Below, one piece after another: positions 22,836 through 32,877 of a stretch of DNA of 64,000 nucleotides (position 1 is its first letter; each line of letters opens with the position of its first letter). The DNA comes from Kappaphycus alvarezii. Its lineage: Eukaryota > Rhodophyta > Florideophyceae > Gigartinales > Solieriaceae. The notes beneath the pieces were generated by a model. It was not told the DNA's origin and ran no database searches. It saw only the letters and a list, made by a program, of their open reading frames with translations. Position numbers and translations under genes: made by a program. Where the stretch lies: assembly GCA_002205965.3 (NCBI GenBank), contig NADL03000635.1, positions 1,426,001 to 1,490,000 of the forward strand, given 5' to 3'.

Positions 22836-24101
22836 ATGAAAGCCAACAAAATGTCCATTGTTCACATCCATCCCTACAACCCCCCCCTCCCCCTGTTCAA
22901 GGCCGTCGCTCCTCTCCACCGAGACACTTCAACGTCGCATGCTCGATATTTACGCGACACAGCGCAAGAAACGCCGTGTATGGACCGGGGTAGCGGCGCT
23001 TGCCATCATGTCGATGTTCTTCTTTGTCATGGGCGGGTGGTTTGGCGGTTTGAGGTGGGAAGAATGGCACAGCAAAATCGATGCCGCACGTGCAGTAGGT
23101 GAAGAGTGGGCGGGGCGCAGTTGGGAAGTGGATCATGACGAGCATGTTGTGGGAGGGGCAGTCAAGACACAGGTGGATGAGGTTGCGGAGGGCGGTGGGA
23201 TGGGAGTTGTGGATGCGGATGTGGCGCCGCAGAGGGTGATTTGGTGGGTTGATTATGTGACGCCTCGGGATGTGCCGGCGGGGCATGCATCGTTGAAAGC
23301 GGAATTGCCGCGTCCGACAGAGTGTGAGGAGTGGAGGAATGTGGCGAGGAATGAGAGTGGGTTGCAATTGTATCGTAAGCATTTTACAAGCCTGGATGTG
23401 ACGGATTGGTTTACGTATGTGGCGTTGTTTGATGAGTTGTTTCATGGGGGATGGTGAGGAGGCATCGGACCGAGGTATTTGGATGTTGCGGCGAATCATG
23501 CGAGGAGATGGAGCGCGACTTGGTTTTATGATCGGTGTATGGGGTGGGATGGGGTTTGTGTGGAGGCGAATCCAAAGTATCATGGAGAGTTGAGGGCGGA
23601 GAGACATTGCTATGTGATTGACACTTGCGTATCTGATCGGGAGAAGAAGGTGCGGTTTGCAATGACGTCGGCGTATGGTGGGGTGGTGAGTGGAGGGGCA
23701 GAAAAGTTTGGGGTGGATGGGAAAAAGCATGCTACTGAAGCAAAGTATGCGAGGGACTTTGACGGCGTGAAGAGTTGACGTGCACAACGTTGAAAAGGAG
23801 GTGGGCAGGTTGGGAATGGCGCACTTTGATTTTATGAGTTTAGATGTAGAGGGACACGAGTTGCCTGTGTTGCAGGGGATAGATGGGAGAAGCTGACGAT
23901 TGACGTGATTGTAACAGAGAACCGCACGACGCCGGTCAAAAAGGTGTTGGAGCAGGCGGGCTATGAGTTGCACGAGGGGCTGCTCAAGGATCATTGTGGA
24001 TCCGCAAGGATAGTGGCTTGGTGCTCAACTCCAAGTATGTCAACATGATCAAGCGACTAGAAAGAAGGGAGTATCGCTTTAATCCCGTCAAGTCGCGCTG
24101 A
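22836..24101 (+). CDS. FkbM-type methyltransferase, membrane-anchored
   Basis: This is an S-adenosylmethionine-dependent methyltransferase of the FkbM family, which commonly O-methylates sugars. The likely start is ATG 22836 (MKANKMSIVHIHPYN); a C-run near 22880 then shifts frame into the segment with ATG 22939. An anchor follows: VWTGVAALAIMSMFFFVMGG. The SAM-binding region reads YLDVAANHARRWSATWFYDR and WDGVCVEANPKYHGEL, the family's nucleotide-binding Glu motif. The hallmark HFDFMSLDVEGHELPVLQGI is near 23820-23880, followed by LTIDVIVTENRTTPVKKVLE and YRFNPVKSR before stop 24099-24101. Frame changes occur near 22885, 23455, 23775, 23883 and 23995. Topology suggests a Golgi-lumen enzyme that methylates polysaccharide or glycan; the neighbouring glycosyltransferases support this. 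Confidence 0.75.
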
Positions 24102-24410
24102 TATCTTGTGCTAATCAGTGTTGATCGCCGCATTCAAAAGTTGAAACATGCCCTGCCAAATTCATGGCCCGTTCTGCACTGCCACCAGTCCCGTTAACAA
24201 GATTTGTCTCTCAACTTGCCCGTGTGACAGAGCCTCGGGCCCTCAGCCTTGCCGGCTTGCTTCACTCCCTTCCCCTTCCCCCGATGCTTTCCTTGTCACT
24301 ACACCGCTCATTTGTCTTTTACATAAAGCGCTAATTCCAACAATTGCCCTGCAGGAAACTAGGTTGCCGTCATTGACAAATTGGTTTGTTTCTTTTCTTG
24401 ATCCTACTTG
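24102..24410 (+). promoter_or_regulatory. Intergenic region before the GT14 gene
   Basis: About 310 bases lie between two plus-strand genes and must carry the methyltransferase 3' end and the promoter of the next gene. The composition is C/T-rich. No clear TATA box or other site is visible. Confidence 0.35.
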
Positions 24411-25684
24411 ATGACGAAAACTCCTCGACGCCGCCGCCGTCGCCCCCTGCACAGTACCCTCACTGCGCTCTTTGCCGTATCTCTGCTTACCCTAGTCATC
24501 ATTCTCGGCCGCTATATCACTCGCCTAACCTACAACTCCCCATCGCCTGCCCGAATCGCATACTTTATTCAAGTTTCCTCGTCCAACCTCGCCCTCCTTC
24601 CCCGTCTTCTCCTGGCTCTCTACCACAAGGACAATCTCTATGCTGTGCATCTCGACCTGAAAATCCCCGCTCGCACCGCCAACACCATCTCCTAAACCTC
24701 TACCGAACCGTGTCCCAGCAGCATGGCGTCGGCGCCGCGCGGAATGTGCCAAATCTTCTCGTCGTTCGATCGGAGCCCATTACTTATCGGGGCACCACCA
24801 TGACGATGAACTACCTCACCGGCTCCAACAGGCTGCTTGCGGCTGGAGAATGGACTTTTTCGTCAACTTGTCGGGCGCCGATTACCCCACTGCCTCGCAA
24901 ACTATCATTCGGGAACTACTGGGACTCGTTAAAGGAAAGAATTTTGTAGAGTGGAAACCGCGCTCGACGTGGGCGGGATTTGCAGAGCGGCGCTTGGGCG
25001 AGTTTTATATTGACACAGGCCTGGCCAAGCTGCACTCTGAGCACACAGATTACATGGATGGGCATGGCGGGAACGTTACCAAGGAGTCCGGGGGCGGGTT
25101 GAGGAACCCGGTGGTAGAGGCGTTGGACTTTGTTGTTGCCAAAACAAGCGGGTGGTTTATACTGTCGAGAAGGATGTGCGAGCATTTGCGTGGTGATTCC
25201 GAGGCGAGAAAGATGTTGATGCTGATGGCGTTTAGTGATGCGAGTGATGAGCACTATGTGGGGAGCGTGTTGTGGAATGGAGGAGAGAGGTGGCGAAGAA
25301 GTGTGGTGGGAAGTAACTTGAGGAGCATATTCTTTGTAGCGCCAAACGGCAGTTTTGCCATGGGGAGGATGGTATGCGGTCGAGACAGCATCCGTTCTAT
25401 GTGGATGAAGGGGATGGCAAGGGCGGGTTGCTATTTTGGAAACCGCTGATGGCGCAACCGGGATTCTTTACGAGAAAGGTGAGAGAGACGGGCGGGGAGC
25501 TCGGGTTTAGGGATCGGGTGGATAGGGAAATGATCGGATTGGGCGTGGGCGTGGGCGGGGCAGGGTGAGAGCGTATGAGAAACGGTTGAGAAAAAGATTT
25601 GAAAGGCTAGTCAACGAGTACAGCGATCCCTCTGACAAAGTGCTCGACGCCGATGACGCTGCTGTGGAGGATCTTGGGTACTGA
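24411..25684 (+). CDS. Core-2/I-branching-type glycosyltransferase (GT14)
   Basis: The family (beta-1,6-GlcNAc-transferases, xylosyltransferases, plant glucuronosyltransferases) adds sugars in the Golgi. ATG 24411 gives an Arg-rich N terminus and a transmembrane anchor (LTALFAVSLLTLVIILG, residues 17-33), typical of type II Golgi enzymes. GT14 motifs in order are IAYFIQVSSSNLALLPRLLL, LYHKDNLYAVHLDLK, VVRSEPITYRGTTMTMNYL, DFFVNLSGADYPTASQTII, the segment with FAERRLGEFY, and TSGWFILSRRMCEHL. The C-terminal region has HPFYVDEGDGKGG. Frame changes are needed near 24680, 24840, 25370 and 25565. The stop is at 25682-25684. It is convergent with the next gene, with a gap of about 140 bases. Which sugar is transferred cannot be told from sequence. 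Confidence 0.8.
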
Positions 25685-25827
25685 TGTGCCATTTGGGAAA
25701 TATGTAAATTATGTTAGACCGGGGTTGCGCCAAGAATGACAATCTCTAGCGCGTCGGGACGGAAGGATACAAACTGGCACCTGGGTGATGAGAGTGTATG
25801 TTGTCCACGGCGGAGGACAAGAAAGGG

Positions 25828-27317
25828 TCATCTAACCTCCAAATCGGGAAATCGATGCAAATCGCCCTCCGGCCCACATTTTGCGCCGCCGCAGCGACGC
25901 CTAGCCTGGACGGTGGCTGTGGCCGGTTGCTCTAGACAGGTGGCGTCCTGTTGATCATCGACATACCAAATACCCTTGACAATAAAGCGGGCCTTTTTCT
26001 TTGCGCTCAAGATGCAGTTGTTGTGCAAGACGACAACATCACCGCTGTGACACATCCTCGTTATCCTTGCCCTCCCCCAATGGAACAACTTTTCGCCATC
26101 GACCAACTCGCCGCCAGTGGGAAAGGTGCGGCCGTCCAGAATCCTAGCATCGACTCTGCCTTGCCACCGACAGAGCAGCGGCATCTGCCGATGCGGGGCG
26201 GCGGGATGAACCCTATTGAGACTTGCAAAGACCATGGCACCACCACCATTTGCACGACACATGACGCGATTGACAATGACCTGATCATTCTCTGCATCGC
26301 CTCCATAACTCAAAAAGGCTTGAAAGACATCCAGGGCGGGCTGTCCCGCGCGAACATAGTAAAAGCCCGAGTTTAACATAGAGCGCGGCCAGGCGGTCTG
26401 CATAAGCAAGGTAGGGGCATCACCCAGGCCATCCGACCACGGGAATACATTTGATCAACGAGTCGAGCAACAACGTCGCCACACCAGACAACATCTGCAT
26501 CTGTAAACAATACATCGACATGAAAGTTCAAGACGCGGTAAACAGCATAAAGCTTCTCCTTGCTCAACAAATTAAAGCCCTTTGACCCAAAGGTGACCTC
26601 ACCACCGTCAGATGGATCCGAAGCGGCGCCCACACGGCCCAAATACAAACTCTCAAACCCCCAACTTATGGCCTGCTGATGCATAGCGTGATCCAAACTA
26701 ACCACCAACAAAGAAACGGCAGGAGCATGCGAGGGTGCCACACTATGTGCACGACGAATGGAGCAGTTTAAATTGAGCAAATAATCTCGGAATGCGTAAT
26801 TGACGGCGGTCATCACGACGAGGCGACGGGCAGACGGGGCCGCCGGATGCAGCACCGGCAACGCGACGGTTTCAATGGCATGATGCAGTTGGGCATCTGT
26901 CAAGGTGGAATGACGGTGCAGGGAGACCAAGTCAGGATTCAGGAAAGAACGACGGAAGAGGGTGACGGATAGAAATAGGAGAATTGGAAGTACGGCCAAA
27001 GAGAGACGAAGCGTGCGGGGAATGGGAGGGGGATGGCGAGCTGGAGACAGGAGACGGAAGGGTGGGCGACGGTCATGAGGAAGATGACGCGGAATGTGGA
27101 TAGGGTTAGGGGGTGGAAGGGTGTAGACAGGCGGGGAGGGATAAGGTTTGGGGGTGGGGAGACATGATGATGTGTAGTTGGGAGTAGATGGAGGGCGGTC
27201 GTGGCCCGTGGCGGGATGAGGGCCCGAGAGGATACGGCGATCAAGAAGGGAGCAAAAGTGGTGGCCGGGTGGGTCTTGGGTCGGGATGGCCATGGCGGAA
27301 CAGAGGTCGGGTGCCAT
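25828..27317 (-). CDS. DXD nucleotide-diphospho-sugar transferase
   Basis: ATG 27317 opens a long Pro/His-rich cytosolic tail, then an anchor (LRLSLAVLPILLFLSVTLF, about residues 103-121). The catalytic domain has LSKEKLYAVYRVLNFHVDVL and FTDADVVW, where DAD (273-275) is the metal-binding DXD motif. Further on are MLNSGFYYVRAGQPALDVFQ, ENDQVIVNRVM and VLHNNCI, the pattern of the nucleotide-diphospho-sugar transferase family (PF03407; plant arabinosyl/xylosyl- and galactosyltransferases). One frame change near 26440 is required; otherwise the frame is clean to stop 25828-25830. A Golgi enzyme acting on wall polysaccharide or glycoprotein is likely. It shares a short divergent promoter with the HIG1 gene. 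Confidence 0.8.
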
Positions 27318-27612
27318 GCGAATTTGTGCAAATGCAAATGTGATTTCCTTACGTTTTCAATTTGTACTTTTTATTTGTTTTGTCACAAATGGTATCACGA
27401 AAATTAAATCCAAACTGCCAAGTGCCTTGGCAGCCACTCGTCAAAAAAAAATTATTTTGCGCATTCGACTTGCCCATATTTTCTCTGCCCATGTCGCCTG
27501 CGCGATTTATACCCGACTATAAATTCCCAACTTGTCCCACCCCCGACGACCCCCAGCACCAAACCCGATCAACAAGTCCCTCTCCAATCCAACACCCACT
27601 CATCCCATCGCC
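27318..27612. promoter_or_regulatory. Bidirectional promoter with TATA box
   Basis: Only 295 bases separate the two divergent starts. TATAAA at 27518-27523, some 90 bases before ATG 27613, is a good TATA box for the plus-strand gene. An AT-rich block at 27340-27420 next to the minus-strand start probably serves the glycosyltransferase gene. Confidence 0.6.
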
Positions 27613-27969
27613 ATGACTCCCCAACCCCAACCCGAATCCGAAAACACAACCCGCCTCCGCCCAACAATCCACATCCGCCCTCTCGAAACAACCCCCACCC
27701 CCACCGAACCAACCGACGCAAACCCCTTCTCCCCTCCCCCACAAACAGACGCCCTCAAATTAGACGCCATCAAAAAGAACCCCCTCGTCCCAATCGGCGC
27801 CCTCGGTACAGGCGCCGTACTCCTCGCCGGTCTCTTCGCCTTCAAATCAGGAAACGTCCTCCTCAGTCAACGTCTCATGCGTGCTAGAGTCGTCGCACAA
27901 GGCGCTACACTGGGTTTACTCGCCGCCAGTGTCGGCGGTGGCATGGCTTCCAATGTCACACGCAACTAA
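27613..27969 (+). CDS. HIG1-domain mitochondrial protein (Rcf1/HIGD-like)
   Basis: The frame is intact, 118 residues from ATG 27613 (context GCCATGA). The C-terminal half carries the HIG1 domain: KKNPLVPIGALGTGAVLLAG (55-74) with the first membrane helix, a loop FKSGNVLLSQRLMRARVVAQ (77-96), and a second helix ATLGLLAASVGGG. The loop contains the family signature (Q/I)x3(R/H)xRx3Q as Q86, R90, R92, Q96. Family members sit in the mitochondrial inner membrane and help assemble or stabilise cytochrome c oxidase and respiratory supercomplexes. The Pro/Thr-rich first 50 residues are not conserved and may include an import signal. The gene is C-rich throughout on its coding strand. Confidence 0.88.
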   Translation: MTPQPQPESENTTRLRPTIHIRPLETTPTPTEPTDANPFSPPPQTDALKLDAIKKNPLVPIGALGTGAVLLAGLFAFKSGNVLLSQRLMRARVVAQGATLGLLAASVGGGMASNVTRN

Positions 27970-28092
27970 CAAACACGTCCTGCTTCAACACTACCTTTTT
28001 GGCAACAACCGTTTGCTTCTGCTTTCTACCCGCCCCCTACCCCGGTCGTCACATCCTCACTTTCCACGCTCCATCATCGCCCTAGTTTTGTC

Positions 28093-29250
28093 ATGAATCC
28101 ACCGTCCACCACTATGGTCACCCCACTCGTCACACCTCATTCACAAAAAAAAGCAAAACAAACAACAACCCCCACCTCGCCTCATTTCTCCCACCCCCGC
28201 CCCCCTACCAATCACCCCATTCCTCAGTCCCCCCCCATCCACAACCACCTCCACATCTCACCACCACAGCCCGTCACATCACGCACACCGCGCCTCGGCA
28301 CTACAACCCCTGCCCCCCCTTTCCCCTTGTCCGCACACCCTCCCGCGCAACGCTCCCTCCATCATAAATCCAACCTCCACACCCCCGCACCACACGCCCC
28401 ACACTCCCTGCCACGCGCACCACTTTGCCGTGGATTGCATCCCCGTGCTATCACAAGTGCGGCAACGCCGTGTGTATCTGGCTTGCATATGGCCTGTTCG
28501 TACTGTCGGGCCGCTTGGTTGTGTCGTCGGTGCCAAACTTTGCACGTAGGCGTGCTACGCATCTTGAACCATGGGTGTTCTACTGCTGGCACGGCACGGC
28601 ACGTGTACCGTCGGTGATGATGATGTTCGTTGCGGGCGTGGAGTTTGTATAGTGAAAGAGTGCGATGCGTCGGGCATGCATGCATGGGCATGGTGGGTGC
28701 AGTTCTACGCAACTGGGGTGACCGGTGTTGGACAGCGGTGCTAGGCGTTAGTGTTGGGACGGGTGGAGGGGGTGTAGTTGTGGTGGAGGAGTGCGGGAGG
28801 CGGAGAAATTGGAGCGATGTTGAGGTGATTGCGGAGCGTGGGTGTGGCGTGGGGGGCGGTGGCTTGTGGGGTGGGAGGTGGTGGACGGGAATGGGATGGT
28901 TGGGTTTCATGCTGCGATCCGACAGCAGTTTTTCATGGTCTTGGTCGGTTACCGGTTGTACCTTGGTGTACATTGTGACGGTTTCTTTGGATGTAAGGGG
29001 GAAGGAATGGGGATGGATATCGGGTGTTTCAGGGCGTTTGACAGCGCCCCCGCGAGTGTCAGATGGCGACAAACGTTGATATCGCTGCCCTTTGGTGATG
29101 TGTTTTCAAGCGGTGTTTGCCACGGCAAATGAGGTGATGTTTGCGCATGTGGTACCTTGTGATGCATGGGGCGGGATTTGCAGAATTGATGATGTCCTGT
29201 GAGGAGGAATTGTTCTGATGGCGAGTAACGGGTGGATGCGGTCAACTCAT
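28093..29250 (+). other. Possible gene; reading frame not resolvable
   Basis: The plus strand is C-rich to about 28400 and G-rich from about 28500 to 29250, the pattern of other genes on their coding strand, so a plus-strand gene starting near ATG 28093 is plausible. Open plus-strand frames include 28093-28617 (ending with Cys-rich MACSYCRAAWLCRRCQ), 28425-28652 and 28630-29079. A minus-strand frame (28362-29072) is also open. None shows a family motif, so I do not name a product or fix boundaries. Confidence 0.25.
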
Positions 29251-29444
29251 CGCTCCGCTGTCAAAGACGTAAGTAAACTTGTCTAGTAAACAACGGGAGG
29301 AAAATAACAGTGCCATACTGGCACCTATTGTCCACCCAACTGCTGACCTGACCATTACTCATATAGAATCTACACTCTGCTGTACCGTATAATACTGTAC
29401 ACTGATTTTCTCAACGAGAAAACTCTAGGGGCTGCAAGCAGACA

Positions 29445-30718
29445 TTGTCGCTGATCGACGGTATCGGGGATGCTCGAAATCGGTTCCACCTTCACCGGGT
29501 ATGTGCCTCCGCTTGCAAGCTCCAACATGTGGTGAAGCTTACTCCGCCGAGTGTGACCACTGCCATTGCACTGAAATTTGACGATGACCAATTCGAGTTG
29601 TACACAAGCTCGAACAAAGTGCCGATGACCGGTGCATTTCGACACCAGGTATCCTTACCTCTCCGCTACGGCGGTCACGGCTTAACTCCGGTGGCGACGC
29701 TCAATTTTGCAGCATATTCACCGAGCATAATTGACGCCGAGCAGCTGCGAAGCCCTGAGGACAGTGGTGCGACTGAACACCGTGCGGACAGATATGCCGA
29801 AGCGGATAGACACCCCGGGAGCTTGTCCGACGGCTCCCTACGCCCTTCACTAATGATGGCAGTCCGCCGGGAACACTCACCGCGGCCAGCCTCGCTGCCA
29901 AGCCCGATAGTACACACAGCATTCTATATCGAGCCTTGTGTGAGTCGGCAGCAAAGTTCTTCTGGAAGGATGATGAATGGGTGACGTTGCCAAACCCCGT
30001 ATCGCACTTAGAAGCAGATATTCGGTGAAGAATTCGACATCAAGCATATTTGAAAACGCAAGCACGACCCTTCCTCACTGCACATCCCTCTGTAGTCAGC
30101 CGAACGTCCAACGAGATGTGGACAGTGATGCTACGCCGTCGCCTGGGAGTTTGCATGTTTAACGACTCTGCTCCGCTGCGGTGCGCTGAGTGCCACAGGC
30201 CCATGGATCTCTTAGGAGACCATGCGGCGGACCTTTGTACCAAAGGTCTCAGGTGGACCAACTGGCACACAGCAGTTGTAAGAGTACTTGGGCGAGAGCT
30301 GTTCAAGGCAGCAGGAGTTGGCGTCCAATACGAAGCCAAATACCTACTCCCTGGACCGAATGCGCGACCCGCGGATATTCTGGTGCACCCGCGGTCCGAC
30401 GCATTGAACACCCCGTCCCCTCTCCCGGTGGCCTACGACATCACCGTATCCTCGCCATTCCAGGAGTGCTATATGTCAATGGGAGCACGAGAAGCGCGAG
30501 CCGTTGCCAACGCAGCAGAGAAGCGGAAGAAGAGGGACCTAGCCACGAAAGGGGCTGCCATTCCTGGCGAGGTCCTGCCCGGACGATCAAGGTTAGGATG
30601 GGATTTTGTGCCGCTGGCTTTTGACTTGTTAGGATCACCTTCTGAGACAGCATCGAAGGTCATAGAGAAGTACGCGGCAGCTGTAGCGTATCGCAGCGGC
30701 TGTCCTACGGGGGAGTGA
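29445..30718 (+). mobile_element. 3' end of an R2-like non-LTR retrotransposon
   Basis: The first part (29445 to about 29985, with a frame change) reads as the C-terminal side of a LINE reverse transcriptase: CKLQHVVKLTPPSVTTAI, HQVSLPLRYGGHGLTPVATL. From 30050 a long open frame continues with a Cys/His knuckle (CAECHRPMDLLGDHAADLC), the RWTNWHTAVV segment, YEAKYLLPG and RPADILVHP...VAYDITVSSP. That order (knuckle, then a PD...D nuclease core) is the restriction-like endonuclease of R2/R4/NeSL-type elements, which cut a specific target. The N-terminal domains are missing, so this copy is 5'-truncated, as is usual for LINEs. The frame ends at 30718. Confidence 0.75.
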
Positions 30719-30889
30719 AGACTCGTCTGTATCAGCAACTCAGCTACGCTATTTGTTCGACATGTGCGGCGTCTGTAATTTGTCGTGCCCAGCAACGCCC
30801 AGAATTTAGTGAGCGTTTTCAAAAGTATTCTTGTAGCGACTTGACTTGTGTTGCTCATACAAATTAAAGTGATAACGTATTCATCACTG

Positions 30890-31035
30890 TACACTGTAAA
30901 AAATAATTCTGTAAGCAATTACTATTTACTGTAATTACTCTACTATTTTGACTGGGTTACTGTACTGTACACTCAGTACAGTACAGTCCAGTACTATACA
31001 GAGTACAGTATACCGTAGTCCCTGTACAGTATAGT
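30890..31035. repeat. GTACAGT/ACTGTAC-rich tract
   Basis: Overlapping ACTGTAC and GTACAGT words on both strands give many small inverted repeats, able to form hairpins, just downstream of the LINE 3' end. Related words occur near 40955 and 42340. It may be the LINE 3' tail or the edge of the DNA transposon that follows. Confidence 0.5.
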
Positions 31036-31765
31036 AACAAAAAAGTGGTCACTGCATTCCGGGCTTATATGTCACTATAGAGGGGATGTCACTGTATCGG
31101 AGAACTTTGCTTTTCATGCGGGAAGCGTTCCCATCATATCAAAAGAAGAAAACACGGAATACCAGTGCTCTCCCATGCAAACTGACCTCTCCCGAGGGAG
31201 CAAAACATTGCAATTCTGCTTCTCTTTACTGGTGTTGACACGAGTCTTTCTAAAGATAGGCCTTCCGTCAATTATCGACGAAGGTAATGCACTTACATAC
31301 CGCCGCAGCAGCCGTCATGTCCAATGCGGCCTGCTTGATGGCTGGCCTGAAGGTAGCTTTTTAGGGAGCGTAGTTCCGTCCCCATTACTGTGTCGGTAAA
31401 CCGTTTTTGAGTCGATTGTGGTTGTCTGGATAACCATGGGATAGATCGGATACATCTTCCAAGAGTAAAACACCCAAACCTTTCCCCCTTACATAACTGG
31501 ATCACGAATTGATAGCAAGACAATTGTTATCAGCACTGGGTTGACCAAGCCTACAGTGGAGCAGATCCCACTGCACCATGGAAAAAGAGAAGCGAGAGCA
31601 CATACTGCTGTCAACCAAGCAAGATTTACTTCGCCTTCTCGAATAAAAGGGGGTAAAAACTTTGGGTTTTAATGATTGAGAAATGAGGTCGGCTGTAATC
31701 CCGGATAACATTGGTATGTTAAGGTACGGTCTTGCAATGTCACAACCTGCGCGTAAGTCCAACAT

Positions 31766-32565
31766 CTACTGATCCTCGTCCTCAATCGAGTCTGGCTCTA
31801 ATGGGTCGGCGACGTCGCTATTAACGTCGTCGCCTTCCACAGAATTAGAGTCAGACCAATCCATCCAGCTAACCGGCACCCACAGGCGCTCAGTTCCAGA
31901 CGGACCCTGCAGAGGCAAACCGGTGGTCGTCTCCATGCTCGTAATAGCCTCGCCCGCGCGCCTAGTGTACGCCTGCCTATAGGCGACTTCGGGGTTGAAT
32001 GTGACGGGGGCGGCTTCCGAAGAAGATAAGGGCTTCCCATCATCGACAGATGATGAGCGTGAGGGGTTCGGTAGACATGAGGTGTTGACCGGTGGTTTGT
32101 TTGTTGTAGAGGCTGATGGAACAGGGCTCAGTTCCAAAAGGGCCAAGTTGTTCGCCGTTTCAGAGCTCGTAATAGTCTCACCCGCGCGCCCAGTGTACCC
32201 CTGCCCATAGGCGAATTCGGGGTTGAATGTGATAGGGGCGGCTTCCTGCGAAGATAGGGGCTGCTCGATACTTATTTGTGACGGGCGTGAGGGGTTCGGT
32301 AGACACGGAACGTTGAGAACGTTAATGGCCAAGTGAAGAGCAGCAAAGTGCCGTTTTGCGCGATGTGCCAGTAGTGCGATGCCGCCAAAAGGGGGGGAAG
32401 AAAAAACCCACAATCACAACCGTGGCGAGCCATGGATGTAGTCGCTTGAAAAACTTCCGCTGTAAGCGCGATACTTACAGATAGCGACGGCGACGAAGAC
32501 AAGTGCTCCAGAAGAACGGCCTTGGGTACGACCAGAAGGACCGTTTGGCTCAGGAACCCTCCCAT
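31766..32565 (-). CDS. Unknown protein with duplicated 65-70 residue unit
   Basis: I do not recognise the family. From ATG 32565 the N terminus is hydrophobic (MGGFLSQTVLLVVPKAVLLE). A frame change at a G7 run near 32390 leads into the second half. That half consists of two similar units: one from CLPNPSRPSQ through EAAPITFNPEFAYGQGYTGR and one from CLPNPSRSSS through EAAPVTFNPEVAYRQAYTRR. The C terminus is acidic (DVADPLEPDSIEDEDQ). After the stop (31766-31768) the same frame stays open for another 87 codons to 31502, so the stop may be secondary. It lies opposite in direction to the transposase relic and may be cargo of that transposon or an older host gene. Confidence 0.4.
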
Positions 32566-32877
32566 GCTGGCGGGAGAACAGCCAGGGTTGAGTGCGGCAG
32601 GGTGCACTGAGCGTTGGAGTACTTGGTCGAGGGTGAGAGCCTTCCCGGCGCGAGAGAAATCGCCACTTGAGAAGCCCTTATCCTTAGCCGATGCAACTAG
32701 AGCCCCGTAGACGTAAGTGTGCGATCCGCAAGACGCGCGAAGACACGAGTGCCCAGCGCCTGCGCCACATTAGGCGAGCGTGGCAGAATGAAGGTTTGAG
32801 AAGGGAAATCTATGAGGGAAGGGGAAAGGGTTTAAGGGAGACCGAAACTGTATTGTATCGGATCAAGCACGAATATA

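Noticed and set aside
22897..23994. Minus-strand frame of 365 codons
   Set aside because: It is the longest antisense frame but lies exactly opposite the FkbM methyltransferase, whose hallmark motifs are on the plus strand. Its Pro/His/Arg-rich text is typical of a mirror frame of G-rich coding DNA.
28362..29072. Minus-strand frame of 236 codons
   Set aside because: Thr/Pro/His-rich with no motif, and the strand skew pattern favours a plus-strand gene. Not listed as a CDS.
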